Source of the DNA: Trametes villosa
Taxonomy: Eukaryota; Basidiomycota; Agaricomycetes; Polyporales; Polyporaceae
DNA length: 64,000 bases
Assembly: GCA_002964805.2 (NCBI GenBank)
Contig: PUDQ02000056.1
Location: forward strand, 62,001-126,000
Direction of reading: 5' to 3'
Shown here in pieces: positions 1 to 14,100 of this stretch (the stretch's first letter is position 1; each line of letters opens with the position of its first letter). Below the pieces are notes generated by a model, which was given only the letters and a program-made list of their open reading frames with translations, made no database searches and was not told the origin of the DNA. A program made the position numbers and the translations under genes.

Positions 1-1725
<1,725 letters not shown>

Positions 1726-2032
1726 TGATATATTGAGACACATATGACAGGAGTACAACAGAAAATATAGGAGCCGTGGAATCCGTAGCAGAGACAGCGA
1801 GCGATAGCTCGTACATGATAAGGGGTGTGATACATGTGAAGGAGAGGCGGAGGCGCGCAACAAAGAGACCGAGGGCATAGAAGCCCGGATCAGAGAAGAG
1901 AGTGGGGGTATAGGAGGGGGTGTCAACGGCGGAGGAAGGAGGGAATGGGAGACATGGAGCTAAGTGAGGGTGATGAGAGAAATATGATCGGAATAAAGAT
2001 AATCTGAGCGCGTGGCTGAGACGCGTAGCCCG

Positions 2033-2804
2033 TCATTGGATCTCGAGCGGGACGTCGTAGCCGTCGAGCGGCACCAGGCCCTCGGCGGCAAAGTAGTCGA
2101 CCTCGGGGAGAACGACGTCGGGGACGACCTTGATGTCGAAGTGCGCGAGCTCAGAAGCGGTGAAGGCCTCCCGGGAATATACAAGGTCCTTCGTAGCTTC
2201 GTCGCTTTCTCCAGAGACGGATTCAGTAGGCGCGCTGTGTCAAAAAGGTGGTTAGCCACATGGAGCCGAGGGGTAGTGCGGGAACGGCTCACCACTCGGC
2301 GAGCTTGTCCTCCTGGGCCATCTGGCCGACCACGTAGAGCAGGGACGGGAACGCCCCAAGCTCGTCGCAGCCCATTAGAGTGGACTCCGCGCTAGACTCC
2401 ACGGAAGGGTGAGAGTCGTCGGAAGTTTTATCGCTATCGGCGTGGAGCTTGAGCAGCTCCTCCTCGACTTCCTCGACCAGCGAGGTGCAGTGAATATCGT
2501 CGGGGAGGGGCGCCAAAACGCGCTGAAGCGAAGAGTCAGTAAGCTACAGAGCGGTAGAATAAGGCGTGGCTAATACCGGAAGGCTCTTGTACAGGCGGCG
2601 CATATGGGCCTCCTTTCCGCGAGAGCGGCGACGGAGGCGGTTGGGGCTGACGGGAGCCACGCCCTGCTTGCCGCCGCTGACAAGCTTGGAGATCGAAGAC
2701 TTGACTTTGGCGGCTACTGGCGCAACCCGGCGGGCTTTGACAGCGTTAACGGACGCCATGGAGCGGCCGATCGCAGCGGTGACGATAACAGTGAGGGTAA
2801 CCAT
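2033..2804 (-). CDS. small protein of unknown function, three exons
   Basis: Three exons join in frame: 2804-2577, 2522-2293 and about 2237-2033, giving about 220 residues. The N-terminus (MVTLTVIVTAAIGRSM) is mildly hydrophobic and followed by a very basic stretch rich in Arg and Lys (residues about 20-75). The middle is acidic (LVEEVEEELLKLHAD) and serine-rich, and the C-terminus ends DGYDVPLEIQ. A basic head after a short hydrophobic N-terminus could be a mitochondrial or secretory leader, but this is inference. I do not recognise the family. Both introns have proper GT-AG ends (the second donor is GTGAGC), and a TATA-like box lies about 100 nt upstream, so a real gene is likely. Confidence 0.6.
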
Positions 2805-3846
2805 CGTGTAACGGAGAAGCGTCTAGTAAGACAGGAGAGTGACAGCGATGGTGGTGCCCGGGAGGAACCTGGTGGGGCTGAGGCAAGAGAGGAGGCGCTG
2901 TTATATAGCAGCGGGCGGCACAAATCGCGTTGGCGCGGATCTCGGCAGCGGACTGTGATGTGTCTAAAATTCGAGGGCATTAGCCAGCAGCCAAGGAGGA
3001 CAATGGCCCTTTCCAAGCGCCAGACAAAAGCGCCATTGACTGCTTCGCCGTAGAAGGCAGTTCATCAAACCGCCCTGCCCTCTGGAGGAGTGGGCGAAGC
3101 GGGTACAACGGTCCATCCGTGTGATTGGCTAGAGGACAATGAGCGGGCATACGCCCTCAACGATATTTTGTCGCGCGCCCGTGGCCAGTGCACTTCTTTC
3201 CGAGCCCATCACTTGAGCCATGATGTATCACCAGTCGAAGTAGACGTTTGGATACGTTCTTCAGAACTGTGTCGATCGCTGCAGCTGGTGCGCAGCCCTT
3301 TGTCCCGCCCCCATCTGGCCACCGTCCCGGCTGTCCGATGAGCATTTAGCTATTCTCGTACACTATATGTGCAACTCACCTCGATCACGGTGCCAATGTG
3401 TAGCGCCATACGTTTCCTTCTGTAGTGTGCCACCAGCCTACAATCGTCATCGGACACGACAACTCAGGTTTCATGCAAAGACTGTACTGCGGCCTGTAGT
3501 AACAGTGACAGTAAGACTTCAGATGATTGCCCAAAGAATCGACTGGAGACCTTACTAGTTAAACTCTCTCAAATCACGTTTGCTAGGCCACCAGATCGCG
3601 GTGGCCAGCTGCAAAGGGGTTACGTTAGCGCCAAGGCGGCAAGCCACCGCTGTGAGCGCTAGGTCTCACAAACGCAAACATATGCAATCTTAGCCACCGC
3701 TTAGCCACAGTCCGCTCACGAGTTTCTTCTAGCTACAATGTGGCTAATTTCCATCCGGAGCTCGGAAGATTCGCTCAAGAAGTGTCACGACAGGGGAAAA
3801 GCCTGTTGTGAGTTTGCGGATTGCGAAGGAGCGAGAAGCAAAAGTT
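2805..3846. other. intergenic stretch, no supported gene
   Basis: Only short overlapping reading frames without linked splice sites or recognisable peptides are seen. It holds the promoter of the small minus-strand gene at its left end and the 3' flank of the tRNA-Trp gene, including its T-run, at its right end. Confidence 0.5.
2901..2908 (-). promoter_or_regulatory. TATA-like box of the 2033-2804 gene
   Basis: On the minus strand the sequence reads GCTATATAAC about 100 nt before the start codon at 2804, a normal distance for a fungal TATA element. Confidence 0.4.
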
Positions 3847-3934
3847 GAACCTTGCCCGGATCGAACGGACGACCTTGTGGAGGTTCCGAGAGGAAACTCT
3901 GGAATCACACGCGCTACCACTGCGCCAAAGGTTC
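3847..3934 (-). tRNA. tRNA-Trp (CCA) with a short intron
   Basis: The minus strand folds as a tRNA. Acceptor GAACCTT pairs with AAGGTTC. The D stem is GCGC/GCGC. The T arm is GTCCG-TTCGATC-CGGGC. The anticodon loop reads TTCCAG with anticodon CCA. About 17 extra nt follow position 37, where eukaryotic tRNA introns sit. The anticodon stem TGTGA/CCACA has one A-C mismatch at its base. A TTTT run directly follows the 3' end and fits a pol III terminator. Confidence 0.85.
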
Positions 3935-4157
3935 TTGAAATGACCTCCTGTAGCACAAGATATGTCACAACTGCAAACGTTCCACTAGAACACTGTCAGC
4001 ATCGTCTCAGCTCCGTACTAAAACTCTGCGTTGCTGGTAATAGGGGAGTCCAACTCAAGTCGCTATCTATGTCTGACTGTTACGCCAAGCTCAAAGAAGG
4101 CGTCCGGCAACACCGACACGAGCCACTGGCTCATCCGCCCCGCCGCCATCGCACAGT

Positions 4158-6417
4158 TCATGGCAGTACGCCCTTCGAGTCCGCCGAACGCTCGTATTCG
4201 TCCCTCACGACCTCGGTGGAGGTGGTGACCGTGATGGCGATTCCTGCAGGTGACGGCGAAGACCCCTTTTGAGTCTAAAATGCGCCCTTCATGAGCCACT
4301 GCAACCGGAACGCCGCTCACGCTCTGTAGGTCACTGCTTCTCACCGGCGGCAGGAACCGGCTCGCTCTCCGAGGAGCGTAGATGAGCATCCACGGCGAGC
4401 TTGAGCGAGGCGGTGTGGGCGACTTGGGGGAGTCGAGTGTCGCCGAGTATGCGTTAGGAGTGAGCCATTCTCGCCGATGATTGAGCCTTCGTGTCCTGCG
4501 TCAGCAAAAACTTTATGACGGCGGCAAGGTAAATGATGGTCTCACTCAGCCAGGAGCGACACGGCGTAAACTTGCGTAACGTTCCAGTCAGCCCTTCGGG
4601 GTCATTCGGGTCACAGGGAGGGAGGGACTACGCACGTTGGGTCGCGACAATGTCGACTGCAATGCACACTCGGCTCCTAGGCCAAACAATTGCCTGGAAA
4701 TTTGGATCGGTCAACCGCGGCGGAAACAATGTAACGCTGCGCTCACAAATATCAAGGACAGCAAGCTTGTTATGCTAGGAAGTTCAAGGATTTGCATAAG
4801 AGCATGCCAGGTATGAGACGTCGTGGCTCACAATATAAGCAGGCCTGCCGAGCATCAGCACGTAGTGCTCGCTAGAAGACTGCAGGTGCGCTCACCAGTA
4901 TTCCAAGTATACGTAATCAGAAGCTTCAGCGTGTGATCCGTCCTGTAGACGTAAGTTGAACATATAAACACAGGAGTCCCTGAAACCGCAACCCACTTCT
5001 TGAAGTCCGCCTGCTTTCGCAGGTGCCTTAGCTTGTGGATGAGCGCGCCCGCAAGAAGCGCGCTTGCTACCATAACCGACGCCGAATGCGCCATGCTAAG
5101 CAGCTGCAGGAATCGCATTAACCTTGTACGAAGGATACCGTCAGGTTGGAGCTCGACTGACTCGTATCTTGCGCGTGATTTCGGCGGTTCGCGGCATGTA
5201 CCTACCACGTCGGATCAGCCTACACATTGTGATATTGTGAGAGGGGCAAGACTTACAATAGCACCGTGCCAGCTACGGAAGCGACAGGAGGAGATGAGCA
5301 AGAGGGAAGGGAATATAACTGGTTGCCTCACCGATAGCAGTTCCTAACATAGACTTTAGCCCCTGGATGAACAAGCAGTCGGACTTCGCACTCACCAAAC
5401 TGTCCCGCCGTCAAGATACCCTGTCAAGGGAACGAGCATTAGAACAGGCTCAGGACAGAATATCGATCACCGATTGACTTACCGCGGCGATGACGATGAT
5501 GCGGCCACGTATTGTTGGCCAGACTGCGAGGCTGGAGTGAGCGGTAGCCCCGAAAGGAAAAGCGAACATGCATACTGCGATACACGCTCCGCGCGAACAG
5601 ACTGGCGATGTGGTCAGAAAGGTGTTCATTTAGCGTGTGCTTGACTGCATACCTTTGCGTAAAACAAAATATAACTGCCTGCATTCGCAACCCATGTTAG
5701 CCAGCCAACCCAGCGGTTGTATGCGTAAGACGCGACCTACTGCGAACACGTTCAAGATCTGTCAAATTGTAAGTCTCAGTCAGGGTGCATTTATTCGAGA
5801 CGACCAAAGCTCCGTACATCCATGGACCTATTCGAGACTTTAGTTGATTAAGGAATCGTGCGGAACTTTGTGACATACCATCGGCTTTTCTCTGGGATTG
5901 CATGTGCGTAACGGGCTTCGACAAGGAAGTCATAGCTGCCAGTTCCGATGGTCAGCTCGATTACGAACTCCTGATCCTGTAGACCGCGGTACGCACCATG
6001 CATGCATACATAGCGCGCTATGGAACGTTTCGAGTAGACTGTCTCTGAGTGAGCACGGATACGCGAGAGATCCGTCAAAGGGCTCACAGAATCACCGAAA
6101 CCTGCAACGCGCGAAGTTAGTTCGATCAGCAATGAGATCGCAGTGGGGTTACACTGACCAATGGCTTCAGAAATCGCGTCGGCTCTTTCTGGTGGAGGGA
6201 GCAAAATATGTACGTCTGGTGTATAGACATGCCGTAAAATCTGTCGCGCAAGCAATAGAAATTGTCAGTTCATAGCGCAACTGCCCTGAACGCGTCGCAC
6301 GTACATTAGGCCCAAACAGGTGCCGAGGAGCAAGGCTCCGAGATTCCTCAGCTGGACGGGGGTGTCATCGGTCGGGGAGAGCAGGCCGTCGGTCGAGTTG
6401 TAGTGGATGGGCTCCAT
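4158..6417 (-). CDS. DUF6534-family multi-pass membrane protein, copy 1
   Basis: Basidiomycete-specific membrane protein of unknown function. Start ATG at 6417 gives MEPIHYNSTDGLLSP and then RNLGALLLGTCLG, the first membrane helix. Exons then read FYGMSIHQTYIFCSLHQKEP, LDSLLETFHSALCMHAW, YDFLVEARYAHAIPEKSRW, SLFARSVYRIWPTIRGR followed by IIVIAAGILTAGQFG, MAHSASVMVASALLAG followed by ALIHKLRHLR, TDHTLKLLITYTWNT, SITSLLSLIF and AIVWPRSRVCIAVDIVATQ. The tail reads AITVTTSTEVVRDEYERSAD and ends at 4158. The exons match those of the gene at 48275-50519 one for one. The exon after TYTWNT needs a non-obvious acceptor; the nearest AG would give an early stop. Middle and C-terminal joins are therefore tentative, and recent damage is possible. 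Confidence 0.65.
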
Positions 6418-7390
6418 GTCGCTCGATGAGGCCTTGGTCGCAGCACTCTCGCGCTCGATATATATCCTGACGAAGCTGAGGACCACCGACAGATATCAAG
6501 GGGGCCAGTAAGCCCGGATACTCATCATCGACGGAGTGCCACCCGTGATACTCGCATGGGCGGTCTTCTCTCAACATCCGGTCGGCGTGAGAGGCAACTA
6601 CAACGCTTGCGGAGGTCGGCCAACGCGAGCAGGGCGGCCTGTAACAACAGGGTACCGACAAGGAGCCCCGCAATCAGAAGAATTCGACGGCACCATGTGA
6701 GCTCACCGACTCACATCGTGCTGCAAAGTCGCCGCCCTAGACGGCCGTACTCCGAGTACGCAGGTCTTCTAGCGTATGTGGGAGCGGTTCCGCAACCACA
6801 TGCACCCGTCCGGTCTGCGTTCTGTCGAAGTCATATGAAGGTCAATGCGCCGGCCTTGCAGGAGGTCATCTGCCATTGGACAGGATACCTGGAAGGGGCC
6901 ATGGTTGGAATCCATATACGAGCAACCCACTATGCATCATCTGTCAGGTTGCGTTATTCCCCACATATTGCAACGCGGATATCTCCGCGAAGGTGCACTC
7001 AGTTCAGTTCAACGCATGTACACGTTCTGCACACGGATGGCATGAGTATAACAACGCAAATGAGCAACTGACCCGTACCCGACTCACCCACATCCCAGTA
7101 CCACATCTCCCTACGACGCGGGCCACCTTCACTATCACACGGCGAGATGAGAAGCATGAGATAGAGATGCATGGTCGAATTAGGAGCTACGTAACATGGA
7201 GTCTAGCTATACCACTACCGATACAGCTGGCCATCAGTACATCGCGTCCGTGAAAATCGTGGGTGCCGTCGCAGACATAGATGAGAGACATCTGAGTGAC
7301 GAGTAACCGGGCTCAACGCGGGGTCAAAACATACATGAGCGATGAACGCACAAACCGCCAGGACGATATGCCAAGAGTCGGCACGGTGGC
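6418..7390. other. intergenic stretch with one possible membrane-helix exon
   Basis: No complete gene is seen. On the minus strand at about 6600-6690 a frame reads ILLIAGLLVGTLLLQAALLA followed by a basic stretch, like a single membrane helix, but no start or linked exon could be joined to it. The rest is the 3' flank of the eIF3a gene and the promoter of the DUF6534 gene. Confidence 0.4.
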
Positions 7391-10300
7391 TTACGCCGGG
7401 CGGCGCGCACCCAGCCGCGACGCGCCCCACTTCCTCGCAGTCGGGGCGACGGTCTGGAACCCGTCGTCGTCCTTCGCCGGCTCCTTCGCAGGCGTCGGGG
7501 CAGGGGCGGCAGGGGCTCTTGCGGGCGGCGCCGTGGGCGCAGGCGAACCAAGCCGGGCGGGGGTGCTGTCGGCGGGGGCGCCACCAGCCTCCTTGGCCGC
7601 CGCGCGAGCACGCCAGCCACCGCCAGCACCACCGGAAGCGCCAGCGAGCGCACCGGGGCGGTACTTCGGCGCCGGGCTCTCCGACCTGTCGGGGGTAGCG
7701 ACGCGGGCAGGCGGCAGCGAGCTGGTCTGTGTCGAGCGACGCCATGCAGCACCTTCGGGAGCAGCGCGTGCCGCAGGGGCGGCGGCAGCGGGCGGGGCGG
7801 CGGCAGCCTGCGCCTTCGCGGCTTGCCGGCGGGCCATGGCCTCGTCCTCGCGCTGCTGCTGGCGGCGCGCGGCCTCCATGGCCTGTTGGCGCTCCTCCTC
7901 CCTCTGCTTGCGCATGGCGGCGGCGCGCTCCTCTTCCTCGCGCTTCTTCTCCTCGGCGGCAGCGCGAGCGGCGGCTTCCTGCTCTTCTCTGCGCTGCTCT
8001 TCGGCAAGGCGCTCTGTGAAGGAGAAAGTGAGAACGTGCTCAAGAAAGCAGACGCAATGCACAAACCTTCTTCCAGGCGAGCCTCCTCCTCTTCCTGCTC
8101 CCTCTGGATCCGCTCCTCTTCCTCGAGACGTAAGCGCTCCTCCTCGCGCTCCTTGAGGACCGCGGCGCGGCGCTTCGCCTTCTCCTCCTCCATCTTCTTC
8201 TGCGCCGCCGCCTGCTTCTTGGCGAACTCCTCGCCCCGGCGGGCGTGGATGGAGTCCTTGATGCTGTTGTAGTCGCTGAGCATCCGTGTCAGACGGTGCT
8301 TCGTCTCGACGTCCTGCAGGTGCGCCGCACGGCTCGCCTCGAGGCGCGCCTTCTGCGTCTCCTCGAACACGGCGCGGTCGTTCGCCTGCTGCTCCTCGTA
8401 GTCCTTGGCGAGCAGCGGGCGCTCTTCCTTGCGATACGCGCGCTCGACGTGGTCCATGCGCTTCGTGAGGATGCGCATGCGCTCGTTGAGCTCCTTCTTC
8501 TCCTTCTCGAGCTGCTCGACCTGCATGCGCATGAGGCTGTCGGTGTTGAGGCTGTCCATGTCCTATCGCAAAACTATGAGCAGCGAATAGCGAAGCCGTG
8601 CGGTGTGAATCTTACCGTGATGTCGACCTTGAGCGTGCCCTTCTCCTTCAGGCTCTGCGCGAGCTTCTTCGCCTCCTCGACACGGATGTTCTCAATCTCC
8701 CGCCTCGCGCGCTCGACCTCCTTGTTGCGGAGCTCCTGCGCAGCACGCTTCGCTTCCTCCTCCTGCTGGCGGCGGAGAATCTCTGCACGGCGGCTGGCCT
8801 CCTCCTTCTCCTTGCGGACGGAAAGCTCGGAGAGCAGCTCACGGCGGCGGGCGACGAGCGCGCGGCGGATCTGGAGCGCCTTGCGCTCGGCCTGAGCGGC
8901 GGCCGCAAGGGCGGCGAACTTGGCCTGCTGCTCTTCCTCGGTAGGAGGCGTTGGCGGGTAGAGGGCGGTAAGCGAGTTGTGGAGGGTGAGCGCGACGTCG
9001 TTCAGGCGCGTGCGAACGAACTCGGAGCTGGACGGCTGGACGGCGCTGACGTTGACCATGGACGTCGAGGAGCTGGGGTCCTCAACCGCGGCGAAGGCGC
9101 TGTCGGTGAAGGTAATGCTGCCCGCGGCATGGTCGACGCGGACGTTGAGCTCGCCGCGACGGGCACAACCCATCACGTAGGCCTCGATTTGCTCGTTGTC
9201 GTAGGAGCCGGTGCCTTCGACGGCGACCTCGCGCAGGGGTGCGACGAGCTCGAGCAGGTTGGTGATGTTGATAGAGCTGTAGACTTGAGACAACTGAGAG
9301 AGCAGGCGGGAAAGGAGAGCATGTTGGAGGAGCGGCACGTAGGAAGAGTAGGACGAGTCGGCAGCAAGAGAGGTCAAGAGGGGCGCAACAGACGAGCAGA
9401 GCGTGAGCGGATCGAAGGTAACCTCGAGGACGTTGTACAGAGACTTGACGGAGTCTGGCGACAGCTTGAGCACGTTGCGTGCCAACTACCGAAATCTGTC
9501 AGTGGCTGAGCCGACAAACACGAAGATAGACGTACAGCCTCGCGCAGCAGACCAGCTCTTGTCGGGGTCTTGGTGAGCCCAAGCAAGGCCGATAGCCTGG
9601 CACCCTTGCCCTTCATCTCCTCGGCCCCGGCTTCGCCCTGAATGCCAACTGGGACGGCGAGCGCGCTCACGAGGACCTGACCAGCCAGTCTGCTCATCTC
9701 CTCCTCCGACTTGCCACCGATGGCGGAGACCACAGCGTAGTACCGACCCCACGCAGCGGCGTGATAGAGCGCATTGCCGCTCATGAGGAAAATCCTAGTC
9801 AGCTTCTCGTAGTAGTTGGCCATCATAGCAGGCCGCGGCGCCTTCTTCGCCATGGTGAGGAGGTTATGGACGTCCTCGACTGAGCGGAAGGCCTCCTGCC
9901 AAAGCTCCAGCTCTACAGAGGTGTTGAGCTGCGCGAACCGCGTGTCAAGATGGTGCTGGAGAATTTCGGGGTCGGAGAGGTTGATAGCGTGGGGTTGGTG
10001 GGCATACTTCGCGACGTTGGAGAGGTGGAGGCGGAGGGTCTCGCAAAGGCGGCGGAATTCGACCTTACGCTGGTGCTTGAGGCAGAACTTGAATGCCTGC
10101 TGGGCGATTTGCTATACGAACATACATGTTACTTTGCGTCGATCCGAAATGATCCTATAAGAACGCACCTGGTAGATCGTCTCCAACCGAGCATTGTTTT
10201 TGAGAGTCTCGAGAGCAGTACGGTAGCTCTCCCAGAGGAACTTGAGCCAAGGAGTGACAAGTGCCCTGTCGGTCCTGTCCTTGCTCTGATCTCCACTCAC

Positions 10301-10696
10301 CGCGCCGAGGAGGATGCTCTCCGGCGTCTCGCTAGCCTCGAGATCATCGACATCGAGCGCGACAGCCTTGTCGGCCTTCTCCTGCGCCTCCTGCACTTTC
10401 GCGTCGGAAAGCTGGATGAATTTGTTGATGACGACCTCGATGGACGCCACACTGGTGTTTTGGGCAATGTTCTTGTATTGCATGAGACCCTCCTTAGCCG
10501 TACGGCCCTTCCGCAAGTCCACGCAGAGCTCAATAAAGCGCAGCATGATAGGTTCCAGAGAAGCCAGAGGCGTAGAGCGGAAGCGTTTCGAGGAAAACAT
10601 CTCGGTGAGTGATTGCAGAGCAGCATGGGTTTGGCCGACAGAGACAAGGCCCTCGGCCTGCTTGAGGACCGTCTCAGGCTTTGAGAACGGCGCCAT
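7391..10696 (-). CDS. TIF32: translation initiation factor eIF3 subunit a
   Basis: Core scaffold of eIF3, which binds the 40S ribosome in the cytosol. The N-terminus [20 protein letters not shown] and the segments GEQ-like [20 protein letters not shown] and [20 protein letters not shown] are typical. A PCI domain lies at about residues 330-520. After it comes a long charged helical region (about 560-850) with many Glu/Arg/Lys blocks such as [20 protein letters not shown]. The C-terminal tail is rich in Ala/Pro and ends SRLGARRPA. About five introns of 50-60 nt are present, and total length is about 1000 residues, normal for fungi. The SGDQSKD segment looks like a splice donor (GTGAGT) but is conserved coding sequence, so it is kept. 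Large open frames on the opposite strand are shadows of the charged repeats. Confidence 0.95.
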
Positions 10697-11134
10697 AATG
10701 GGCTAGTTTTGACGTGAAAGTCGTCGAGAGCGTCGGAGACGGCGGAGGCGGCGAGTAGGTCGACGGCGACGACGAGGGTGGGCAAAAAGTTGCAGGCCGC
10801 GAGACAGACTCCCGCCCAGCCTCGCCGGCGCAAGACAAGGTTTATCAGATCCCAACTCCGATCAAGTAGACGCCGTCCCGGATCACAGTGGTAGCGCCCA
10901 TGTCGGCAGACCGGCTCTGCCAACGCTGCAGCGTCGCCGTAAGTCACAGTGCACCCTGTAGGCTGTGGATTGAAGTCGAGGTTAGGAAGTTGACGGTCTG
11001 CCAATAAATTAGGTGCAAACTTGGTCTACACTACTGATATCATGCAATAGCTCTACAATATGCAATACCCTAGTAGAGTCCCTGAAAAGTCCGGTATGTG
11101 CAACGAATGTGTGATGGTAAGCGTACGAAACGTT
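10697..11134. other. intergenic stretch between eIF3a start and CCH1 end
   Basis: Holds the eIF3a promoter and the CCH1 3' flank; both genes are on the minus strand. No coding signal or RNA gene was recognised. Confidence 0.5.
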
Positions 11135-14100
11135 CTACTCCTTGTCCTCCTGTGCGGCTTCTAGCATCATGTCTAGACAGAGAAGTCAGCGCCAGGTCCA
11201 ATGGAGAGCAAGTCTAAGTCTTACCGCTCCACATAGAATTTTGCATCGCCGACGCCATGTCGTCTTCGTCCCCAGAGCGGGAGTCTCTCGACATCGACCC
11301 GTCCAGCCTACTCCGACATCAGTACGAGCGGTCACCTCCAGGAATGACGCAGCTACTCACCTGCTGCTCATGTCTATTGACAACATGCTGACGTCGCTCG
11401 TTCTCTGCCGCCTCTGCAGCATCCGCCGCGAGGGCGTGTCCGACCCGAGCGACAAATCCGGAGACTGCAGGATACCTGGCGAGATCGCCGAGGGCGTGTC
11501 CAGGTCGCCGAAGCGATGGACAGGCGTTTGACCAGGCGACGTAATGTCGCGCGTGATCATCGGAGGCGTCGCAGGGAAGTCATCAACGATGATCGCGGGG
11601 ATGTCTGCATACTGGTGAGTCCGGACAGATACGCAGCGGCGGACATATCCACTGACCTGACTGGACCATGCCGAACTGCTGCATCCGAGCCTGCTCTCGC
11701 TGCGCGAGGTACCGCCGGCGGTACAGGATCATCAGCAGTAGTGACTGCACGCGGTCGAAGTCCACCAGGTCCGTGACGAGCTTGTTCGTCTCGGTCCGCA
11801 CAACAAGGTCCTTGAGGCTAAAAGAAGACGTCAACAACCGGGCATGCAGCTCGTACAAGGAAACAAAACGTACACCAAGGCCTCCCGGTCGACAATCAGC
11901 TTGTGATGCGCCAAAAGCAAGAGCATGTTCGTGAAGGATATGCCCTTGCCGGGCTCGTGCGAGATGCGCGCCTCGTGGTAGAGCCGGTTGTACAGGTTCT
12001 TCCGCCGCTTGATAGCGGCGCGGTCGACGCCGCTCAGGATCGCATCCACCTTGTTGAAGTCGACGCCCTTGACGATCTTCTCATGCCACGCGTCGCGCTT
12101 CTGCGGGTCCTTGGCGAACGCCATGATACTGCGCACGCTGTACTCCGCAGGGTAGATCCTGACTTCGAAAATGCCGCTCAGTTTCTAGAGCAGATGTCAG
12201 CACACAAACGCGTTGACGTCAACGAGCGCGAGCGACGCACCCCGAAGAACTTGACGAAGTTGGTACGCTCGAGGTAGCCGGTCTTGGGGTTCGCGAACTC
12301 GGCCCAAACCTTCTTGAAGGCGCGCATCTCTTCTCGGGTGATCGACTTAGCCCCGCTGGACATCTGGAAGACGTAGTAGAAACTCTCGACGACCACACCA
12401 GTGAACAAGTTGGCGAAGATATACTGCAGGATCGTCAGTACCTGAAACACTTCGGTCAGGCAGAATACTAACCATGCTCAGCAAGTTCCACGCGATGAAG
12501 AGGCTGAACGCCCAGTAGATGCTGCCGCAGTCAGTCTCTCCGCTAGGGTTGATGATGGTGCAGCGAGGGTAGTCCAGAGCGCTGCATGAAGGAATGACGA
12601 TGAGTCCAAGCTTAGCCCTGACGGTGGGGCGACTCACAAGTCGTGCATGTACTCATTCCAACCCTCTCTGGATGGTCGTCAGTTCCGAAAAGCAACGCTA
12701 CACAAATCTGCACTTACCCTGTTGTCATGAAGGCTAACATGACCAGTGCCTTCGCCATGCTGGAGTAGTTGGAGTTCCGGGCTTCACCCGTGTTCCACTT
12801 CGTCAAGCTGAAGACTTCCACGAAGAGGATCGCGAAGAACAAGAACAGGATGACCCAGAGGCCGAGCAGACTGAGGATGACCGGGAGACTCCCCCTGTAA
12901 AAGAGGTCAACATCATACCACGACGCAATGCGGAGAGCAAGACATACACGGCGGTCTTGAACAGCTTGTTGAGACTATTCACGCGCTGGACGAGCTTGAA
13001 CGCAATGCTGGTGATGAACAGCTTCTGCAGCTGCTGGATGACGAAGCCGCCTGCGTTGAAGCGCACGATGACAATGGTGAAGAGACTCCCGCCGGCGACG
13101 ATGATATCGAACATGTTCCAGCCGTTCGCGCTGTAGCTTGTCCACCCGAGACCGAACATCCTGATGATGATGTCCAGGCAGTAGACGACCGTGACAAAGA
13201 TGAAGAAGTCGTCTACGCGGGAAGGAGTTAGCTTAACACGATATGAATGGAAGACTAGAACTCTTACTGCGGAACTCGTCGAGGTAGTGCTGTGGTGTGA
13301 ACGTCTGCGTCCTGTTATTGAACAAGTTAGCTTCCAAGGCATCAACAGAATATACTCGGATACATACATGAGCGCGATAACGTGCAAGGTGTACAGCACA
13401 GTCATGAACCGATGCCACCACCCATGCTTGTGGACAGCGCGGTCGTAGCACCACTGTCTCACAGCCCAAGTCGGCCTCTTCTTCGGGCGCTTCGAAGGCC
13501 TCTGTCGCTTAATGAGCTTCTGCAAGTCGATCCACTCTCGTTGCGCCTGCGTGAGCAGGGCGGAGCCGGTCTTCGACGTGAAGTTGCCGATGATGATACT
13601 GCAAGGGTCTCAGCGTGGCACTCATCGTGAAGCGAAGCTATGTTACTCACCTGACAAAGAGCGTGAAGATGACAACTCCGCCGAGCAAGTTGTAGATGAG
13701 GAAGAAGATCGAGTTGCCGAGAGAGGCGTTCGTCTGCGGCTGCAGCCCCTCGCCCGTGACGCCGGTCACGACACCCATCACGTCCACCCAGCCCTCGAGA
13801 GAGACAATCTCGAACAAAATCAGGAGGGACTGCCTGAAGCTGTCAAACGAGAACGTCGTCGAAGGCGCGGGGTTGTCCCAGACCCGGGGAACGAGGTAGG
13901 TGAACGAGTTGCCGTCGTTGACGACGCCTGTTGAATACTCGTTGATGCAGTCGGTGATGCCAGTCACCGAGTCGTCGTTGCACTCGTTCGTGACGCCCGC
14001 GAAGATGTTGAGACCCCAGACGGCGTAGGGGATCATGTACAGGATTGCGAGGAGCGCCGCGTCGAGGATACGCGCGATACCGGAGATGATCAACGATTCG

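Noticed and set aside
4790..4860. Early stop in DUF6534 copy 1 (NTG then LLIL stop), first read as a pseudogene
   Set aside because: Later exons align one for one with copy 2 down to the C-terminal tail, and another acceptor keeps the frame open, so damage is not proven.
7296..9509. Large open frames on the plus strand (286 and 303 codons)
   Set aside because: They lie antisense to the charged repeats of eIF3a; the minus-strand protein is clearly the real one.
10290..10330. GTGAGT in the eIF3a gene as a splice donor
   Set aside because: The bases encode [17 protein letters not shown], which is conserved in eIF3a; treating it as an intron would delete it.
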